Assembly: GCA_965644295.1 (NCBI GenBank)
Contig: CBFFRP010000200.1
Span: 186,001-250,000 of the forward strand
Length of the DNA stretch: 64,000 nt
DNA from: Paraphysomonas bandaiensis
Lineage: Eukaryota; Chrysophyceae
Direction: 5' to 3'
Shown: piece after piece, positions 58,101 to 64,000 of the stretch
Numbering within the stretch: position 1 is the first letter of the stretch
Layout: each line of letters begins with the position of its first letter
Notes under the pieces: generated by a model
The model's database searches: none
Told to the model about the DNA's origin: nothing
Seen by the model: only the letters and a program-made list of their open reading frames with translations
Position numbers and translations under genes: made by a program

Positions 58101-59193
58101 TCAACAAAAACAGATTCTAGATGATTTAAATCTTCAGAAGTCGACATTTACTGAACGCGACATCCTTAGGTCACTTGATAATCCTTATTTCCCTGCCCTA
58201 TATGCGACCTTTCAAGATGCTGACTGTCTTTATATGCTACTCGAGCTGATTCCAGGTGGTGACTTCTGGTCTATTCTGTACGACCCAGACCACGGTACTA
58301 AAGTGAGTTCTCGTACGCGCCTAGGGGGAATCGAGCTTGACGCCGCGAGATTCTATACTGCCAATGCCCTCTCAGCTATAAGTCATTTGCACGAAAACGA
58401 CATTATTTACCGAGACTTGCGTCCCGAAAATTTGGTGAGTAGCGTTTACTTTTGTCTATTTAGTTCCTTGACATGAATGAGTTAAGGTTATGGATAGAAC
58501 GGGATATCTGAAGCTTGTCGATTTCGGTTCGTCAAAGAATTTGGTTCCTCCAGACTTCACGAATACTATTTGTGGCACTCCAGAGTATATTCCACCTGAG
58601 ATGGTGACAGCCAGGGGCCATAACAGGGCTGTGGACTTTTGGGCGTTAGGTGTATTTCTCTTTGAAATGTTGACTGGATGCACTCCCTTCGAACATGCAG
58701 ATACGGTATATAACTGTGGCAGTGGTGTGGTATTTTTTTCATTTTGTACAACAGAGTGGAGTGTATCGGAAAATATTACGATGTTCCGAGACTCTGGAGA
58801 CTGCATTTTCGTCTCAGTTTGACGCATCCGCCAAATCTCTGATCACACAACTTCTGAATGAGGTTCCCGGATTGAGAATCGGCATGTTGAGAAATGGTGC
58901 TGATGATGTGTGGACACATTCTTTTTTATCAGGTTCTTCACTCTGATACTATTGATGCGAGTGTGCTTACTCTATGGCTACTTGTGTGCTCAGGTATATC
59001 ACCCGATCAGATGGCTGAAAGGTTCACTAGGCCGCCTGTCAGGTAAGTACTTTTTCTCGGTGCTCTTCGTCATTCACTACATGTATTAAGACCCGATGTT
59101 GACAACCTCTTCGAGCCCACTAAGCTGGATGCTGACCCTAGCGTAACAGATATTTTGTCGTACACCGGAAAAGCGGACTTCTCTGATTTTTAA
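55105..59193 (+). CDS. Acylated PH-PH-cNMPx3-AGC kinase, cGMP/cAMP-dependent kinase-like (1177 aa)
   Basis: Eleven exons: 55105-55542, 55594-55671, 55720-56174, 56261-56741, 56802-57161, 57214-57768, 57817-58434, 58487-58705, 58755-58932, 58994-59042, 59091-59193. The intron at 56742 uses a GC donor. MGC at the N-terminus suits myristoylation plus palmitoylation. A Ser/Pro-rich stretch precedes two PH domains (about 147-275 and 300-400). Three cyclic-nucleotide pockets follow (about 450-790); each keeps the phosphate-cassette Glu and Arg (FGELALINDVNRTAS, FGELALISNEPRKAN, FGEMALMNDDRRNAT). The AGC kinase (about 856-1120) has GTGRFGTV, ALKVQ, VDFGSSK and an FSDF-type tail, but the catalytic loop reads YRDLRPEN, Arg for the usual Lys. 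cGMP versus cAMP preference is not decidable by eye. Confidence 0.9.
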
Positions 59194-59883
59194 ATGTCCT
59201 CCATTACGGTTGAACCAGCAATGATATGTGATTGTGTATGTGATTTTGGAGTTAAGTAGATAAGTAAGAGTACGTTTTTTAATTTCTTGCTTAAATAGAA
59301 GATAGAAGTGCTGATATAATGGAAGAGGAAAAAGACTTATTGTTGTCTTGTGTAAATAGGTAGTCAATAATGATCTATGCTTTATGCATACGGTCACTTA
59401 TACAGCTAAACTGTACATATCAAAACAATAGCAAATACAGTAATGAGTAAAGTATTGTTCTTAATATCGTTTAGCGAAATATGTTTCTGGTGGTTACAGC
59501 GATTCGCAAGCATTAAATAGAGTATTGCAAATCTTTCGTGTATTTTATCGGACTTTCAACTATACCATGCCTGGTGTATGTACTATAATGCTAGTAAACA
59601 GACACCTGTTTACTTTTTTATTTTCCAAGAATAAATATTACTAGGGCTTATGAAAATCATCTGAACAATAGGTGCTGTTGGAAATCATAATTCATGGAGG
59701 AGCCCATTACTTTTTTCGTCATATTTTAACGATAATACTTAAAACATATCCATGCAATATTTCTTCTTTTTAGTGACATATGCATGATCACTTTTCTTTT
59801 GGTTTCTACCACGCAACTAAAGCAATGTACAACCAGATAGCAAATTATATCAACACTAGAAGAATACAATAAACAAAACATTC
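59194..59883. other. Convergent spacer, no gene seen
   Basis: AT-rich region between two 3' ends. No ORF or repeat worth calling. Confidence 0.5.
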
Positions 59884-60680
59884 TTAAGACTTCGAACGCC
59901 CAGTTAATGGTTCGAAGTTTTCGTTATCATATTCTTCTTCAGGCTCTTCCGTGGCTTCGACATCTTTGCCGCTGTCTTCACAAGACATCAGCGAAGGAAA
60001 TATAAATGGAGTCTGAACGGAAAGAAGTGTCGGAGTTACTTCCTCTTTCTGAATACTTCCGAATACTTCCTGGTACAGTTCAAGGTGACGAACAAAACTG
60101 TTTGCAAAGAACTTCAAAAATTTTTGAAGCACCGGAACATCAAGCTTACTCGAGCTACCATTCGATAAAATAACGCTATCCACCTGTGTCATGATGAAAA
60201 TCATTAAAACTGAAGTACAAAGGTGATAAAGAGTAATACTTGTTCACGAAAATATATGGCTGCCGCTTCAGTAGCGATACTGGAATCCATCGCACAACGT
60301 TGCAAATATGACTCCGCAATGGACATTACACCTTTGGCTTGATCAAAAGACATACCGTTCTCATGACAAAAGCTGCCAAAAAAATATTATTATATGGAGA
60401 GATTCACATGCCACTTACTGCAAGTTATGAAATAAATACTCTTGGATAATTTCTGATTTGCTATTGTCAATATAAAAGTCTAGACAGGAAGCTTTGCACG
60501 TTGCCCTTCAACCCATAAATTAAATTCAAATACTTCATTTCATTTTATTAATACATACATCCATCGCTCTTGATCGCTATCACATGAACAGAATTCATCG
60601 TAGAATTCAGGGGATAGTGTTAAGTAGCACTTCTCATTGCTGGTAACACTGGTCGGTTCCTCGACTTCATCGTCAGCCAT
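59884..60680 (-). CDS. Small helical protein, CFAP119/CCDC189-like (213 aa)
   Basis: Exons 60680-60559, 60505-60419, 60372-60240 and 60183-59884; introns 53, 46 and 56 bp, phases close. The order FYIDNSKSEIIQEYLFHNLHFC, GMSFDQAKGVMSI, IYFREQVDSVIL, VPVLQKFLKFF, NSFVRHLELYQEVF is reminiscent of the CCDC189/CFAP119 family of ciliary proteins, with helical segments and an acidic C-terminus. I rate the similarity as moderate. If right, it fits the other cilium-linked genes here. The start has ATG at 60680 with an acidic N-terminus. Confidence 0.65.
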
Positions 60681-61151
60681 ATCAGACTAATTGGATGCAA
60701 CTTCTAGCGTTTACTTCACAATGACTTGAGATTAAGTACGAGAAAAGAAGACTGTACTACAATAGCAAACGTTAAGCTACTGGTAACAGTCTTTAGTTGG
60801 CTGTGTGAGGGAGTGTATAGATATGAAGATGATGGTCATGTGTGTATATATACACGTGAGACGTTACTTTATATGCACTGTTATACAGTGGACTACATGC
60901 AGCAGTATACGTGTGTCCACACACACCAACACGCACACGCAGCTACATTAAACTTTGAAACTATAAAAACTCCATTTTCTTGACAAAACTCTAGTTTTTC
61001 TACTGCATGAAATAAAAAAAGTCGAGTTTTATAATATATACCCCCCTGTGCCCTTATATACACAGACCAGACCGCCCAGTGTATCTACTCAGGCAGATGC
61101 ATACTATCACATCAGCTGCTTATTGTCATTGTCTTACTGACAAGACAAACC
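60681..61151. promoter_or_regulatory. Divergent upstream region, CFAP119-like / TMEM234-like
   Basis: 471 bp between starts, with dense GTATAGATATG, GTGTATATATACAC and TATACGTGTG words (60810-60920). Promoter role inferred. Confidence 0.4.
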
Positions 61152-61586
61152 ATGAGCTCAACCACCTTCAAGATATTCTCCTATATATGTGTGGGTGTTC
61201 TCTGGGGATGCACGAATCCATTCCTTAAGAAAGGAGCCCAAACATATGAGGGGAAGACTAAGACAGACCGGGACCATGACCGGGACAGAGAGAGTCGTTG
61301 GTCAAGCTGGTCAAAGCAGATATACTCTACTTTAATGTTGTTCTTTCGTCCACGTGTGTTTCTTCCTCTGGCTATTAATCAAATGGGCTCTGTTGCCTTT
61401 TATTACTTGCTGTCCACAGACGATATATCTGTCACTGTTCCACTATGCAACTCGCTTACTTTTGCGTTCACTGGAATTACTGGGTGGATACTAGGTGAAA
61501 AAGTTCATCGTCCGTATTTTTTTATGGTTGGAGTTCTGCTTGTAGTAGTGGGGATATCTATATGTGCTTTGACGGGGCCTAGTTAG
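61152..61586 (+). CDS. TMEM234-like membrane protein (144 aa)
   Basis: Intronless four-helix membrane protein. LWGCTNPFLKKGA after the first helix, PLAINQMGSVAFYYLL, VPLCNSLTFAFTGITGW and ILGEK match the EamA-like TMEM234 family. A charged Asp/Arg insert (about 37-52) separates helices 1 and 2 on one side of the membrane. The function of the family is poorly known; it resembles a half-size drug/metabolite transporter and may dimerise. Confidence 0.87.
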   Translation: MSSTTFKIFSYICVGVLWGCTNPFLKKGAQTYEGKTKTDRDHDRDRESRWSSWSKQIYSTLMLFFRPRVFLPLAINQMGSVAFYYLLSTDDISVTVPLCNSLTFAFTGITGWILGEKVHRPYFFMVGVLLVVVGISICALTGPS

Positions 61587-62694
61587 TTGATTGCCAAACT
61601 ATCTAACTGGTGGCTTATAGCAGCTAATGGTGTTGCGTGATTATAGCTATTTCTACTTTTCTTAAGGACATTCTCTACTTCCAGGAGCATCAGCTAAATA
61701 CTTGGATAAACTGTTTTCATCATCTGACCGGATGTTTATGTCAATCAAGGAGACTATCGATTGAAGAAATTGTGCAGATAGAAGGCATACATTCTTTGCA
61801 ATACGGTGTGAGATGGTAGCTGGAAAAGCTTTAGGTCTATTCACGATGAGTCGTCGAGGAGCATGGGATGATGAAGTGAGGTAATTAGGTTCTACGTCGT
61901 AGGATTGCTGATTTTGTAACGATAATAACAGTCCTGTAAACTGACCCACGATCACGATATTGTGTATTCAATTTATTACTTTATTCTCCCACCATGCACT
62001 GTAGCACCTAATCTTTCGGTGCTTACATATCTCCTGCTATCAAAGTGCAATAATAATTGTACTATGCAAGATGTATAAGGTGAGCATAACCCGTTCATGG
62101 CGGGGTAAGTCTCAGAGGGTACAACATATAATAATAGTATACACACAGCGGGTGGAGAGAGATTCGTGGAATCTTCATTGCGTCATAGTAGTAGTAGGAA
62201 TTGTAATATATATGTTAATATACACTCACTGTGCCCCTATGGTGTTATAGTGTATGTTGTATGTATGTAGAAAATATAGACATACTCTCCTAACTGGTCC
62301 AGCAATACTAATGCAATAACTAGTATTATTACATAGCAGCTGAATTCATTTTCTAATTCCTGTTGATAAGCTCATGCGATCAACGAGTCCACTTCGCTGT
62401 CAAATAAAATAGTACCTACTGTCAAGTTCATCGTAATTTTAATAATACTCACATTCATATTCACTACTGAACCCACTTCGGAAACGTCATTGTCACCACA
62501 TTTATTCAAATTTAAAACTGTAATATGTATTTTTTGCTTTCAGAAGAAGCAGTATAATATATAGTATATAGTGTGGTAAAGGGCAATAAATAGTGACTAT
62601 ACCTGAACAGACTTTTGCATGCATATAAAGATTCCTGTATCGGTACTCTGCTTAGATATATTAACTTTTTAAACTTTCAGTAGTGAATATCTAA
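61587..62694. other. Intergenic, no gene seen
   Basis: AT-rich 3' flank of the TMEM234-like gene with short, unconvincing ORFs. No repeat assigned. Confidence 0.45.
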
Positions 62695-63120
62695 GTATTA
62701 GCAATCGTGCATAACTCTGATGACCTTCTATTTTTAACTCTACGAAATCTGCTTGTGCGTCACCGCAAGCAATAAGGTGCAAGCACTTTTGCTTTATCAC
62801 TCAAAGCAAATGCAGTAAGAAGCAGAGTGTTGATATACCCGACATCTGCTTACTTCAGGATTTTGAGTCGTTTAGGTGAACAGTCCGGATCCCATTACCC
62901 GGATGCCCTTGAGGTGAGCCCATTCCAGGGTGCCTGAGTATTCGTCAAGACCCAAAGACGTCCACACAAAAGTCACTTATTTAGCATTTGGCTTTGTGTG
63001 GGCAGATAGTTATCTGCTGGCTATATATGCGGCTCGCGTTAGTTTCCCGGAGAGAATCTCTCCGGTACTTATCACCCAGAACACCACGAAAGGGTGCGAG
63101 TCCGACTTTGTTGAGGGATT
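62695..63120. repeat. Dispersed retroelement-like relic, copy 5
   Basis: Same block order as copy 3 at 21040-21465 (block A, CCCGGATGCC block, block B), with many substitutions and no intact frame. Block B contains the small palindrome CCGGAGAGAATCTCTCCGG at about 63047-63065. Confidence 0.65.
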
Positions 63121-63650
63121 AAATTTTTGTATTGATGAGTTGACTGAATTAATTTATCCGCATAGTAGCCAATGTCAGTTGCATGCTTTCGTATGAGGAT
63201 GTGTTGTAGATGAATTCAGATTAAACGCGTAACTTGTTGTTCGAGCTTCACAGTGTGGTGTGTTGGAATTGTTGGGGATACTATAGTTTTATGAAAGGTA
63301 TATCCAGGTGTTATCTGTTCAATAATAAGTGGCTTGGTGACTGTCCTCATTTTTCATATTAATATTGCATATATATGAATGAAATGATGAAACCGATAAC
63401 CCATGTTTAATATAGGTATTAATCAATAAACTCTTGGTAGCAGTAGTAGTATTGGGTATATTTTGTAGTAATAAATCGTGAGTAGCTTCTCAATGAAAAC
63501 ATGAGTATAGTGGTTCTTACCGGTCGAACAATACAATCTATTGCAGTAAAATATGCTCCCTAGCCCTGAGAAGTCGTACAAATGATTCTCTGCGCAATAA
63601 TCACTTCACAGATTAACATAGTTTAAATCTTTATCATACAAATTATTTAT
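63121..63650. other. Intergenic, no gene seen
   Basis: AT-rich 3' flank of the RAP-domain gene; nothing recognisable. Confidence 0.45.
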
Positions 63651-64000
63651 CTAACTATTGTCATATATTTCGTCGCCCCGATGATACTGCAACAACAGGG
63701 ATTTAAGAATTTCTAAACTATAACGTGTTGAATTACTCTTATCTACTTCTATTCTAACCACTCTGATGCCATGACACTCCCAAAAGTATGTATCTCTTCT
63801 CTTAAGAAAGCGTTGCTTCTGAGGAAAATGGTGTTTTGGTCCATCTATTTCTACGACAGCCACAGGTGGAATACGCCCAGCAACACCACCTTCTGGAAGA
63901 CGGATAATGATATCTACCTCAAACCCGTAGACCATTTCATTTGTTGATATCATTGCATCCGGCAGATATTCTGCTACGGAACGTCGCACAGTATCCCCAA
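63651..64000 (-). CDS. RAP-domain protein, C-terminal end (5' part off the window)
   Basis: The frame is open to the right edge, so the start is missing. The 116 visible residues are a RAP domain: VDIIIRLP, VAVVEIDGPKHHF, LKRRDTYFWECHGIRVVRIEV and a final helix. The Glu-x-Asp-Gly-Pro-x-His and WGxxVVxI-like elements place it with restriction-endonuclease-like RAP modules. RAP proteins act in organellar RNA processing or ribosome assembly, usually behind helical repeats, and are expanded in apicomplexans and green algae. Organelle location here is inferred. Confidence 0.88.
   Translation of the reverse strand, partial: GDTVRRSVAEYLPDAMISTNEMVYGFEVDIIIRLPEGGVAGRIPPVAVVEIDGPKHHFPQKQRFLKRRDTYFWECHGIRVVRIEVDKSNSTRYSLEILKSLLLQYHRGDEIYDNS

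Overview
This window is nuclear DNA of a free-swimming or parasitic unicellular eukaryote. Genes carry many tiny GT-AG introns (mostly 41-60 bp), genes sit close together, and the DNA holds several transposon classes. The gene set points to a ciliated or flagellated protist, most likely in the SAR assemblage: an acylated cyclic-nucleotide-dependent kinase with three cNMP pockets, a RAP-domain protein, an RP2-like TBCC protein and a kinesin-3-like motor. That lineage call is inference; I cannot name the species. No rRNA, tRNA, CRISPR or bacterial-style operon was seen. All exon coordinates below come from reading splice sites by eye and checking that phases add up.

Layout. 1-5.3 kb: the 3' end of a PP2C phosphatase, a 145-bp-arm palindrome, a CUE-like/coiled-coil gene and a secreted double-SET protein. 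6.0-11.5 kb: one full-length Copia retrotransposon with apparently identical LTRs, inserted into an older repeat. 11.8-19.8 kb: an RP2-like TBCC protein, an FAD-dependent oxidoreductase, a CYTH-like/P-loop-like protein and a hotdog thioesterase. 20.2-21.7 kb: a decayed hAT element with an 8-bp target duplication. 22.0-29.8 kb: a kinesin and a SAC phosphoinositide phosphatase, divergent around an ~330-bp (GTAT)n tract. 29.9-32.4 kb: a Copia relic carrying a 503-bp MITE with a 9-bp target duplication. 32.9-39.6 kb: a 15-exon GT34-like glycosyltransferase, a STIMATE/TMEM110-like membrane protein and a dual-specificity phosphatase. 41.4-46.9 kb: a membrane-anchored sulfotransferase-JmjC fusion and a multi-pass membrane protein. 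47.6-54.2 kb: a Kelch-Rab fusion, a NECAP endocytic adaptor and a three-RRM RNA-binding protein. 55.1-64 kb: a PH-PH-cNMPx3-kinase, a small CFAP119-like protein, a TMEM234-like protein and the C-terminus of a RAP protein running off the right edge.

Genes mostly alternate in strand, giving divergent pairs that share 0.4-0.9 kb upstream regions rich in TGTATG/CATACA. No pathway operon is visible. Recurrent themes are membrane signalling and traffic (PP2C, cyclic-nucleotide kinase, SAC phosphatase, STIMATE, Kelch-Rab, NECAP), secretory modification (GT34-like enzyme, sulfotransferase-JmjC, secreted SET) and cilia/microtubules (kinesin, RP2-like TBCC, CFAP119-like).
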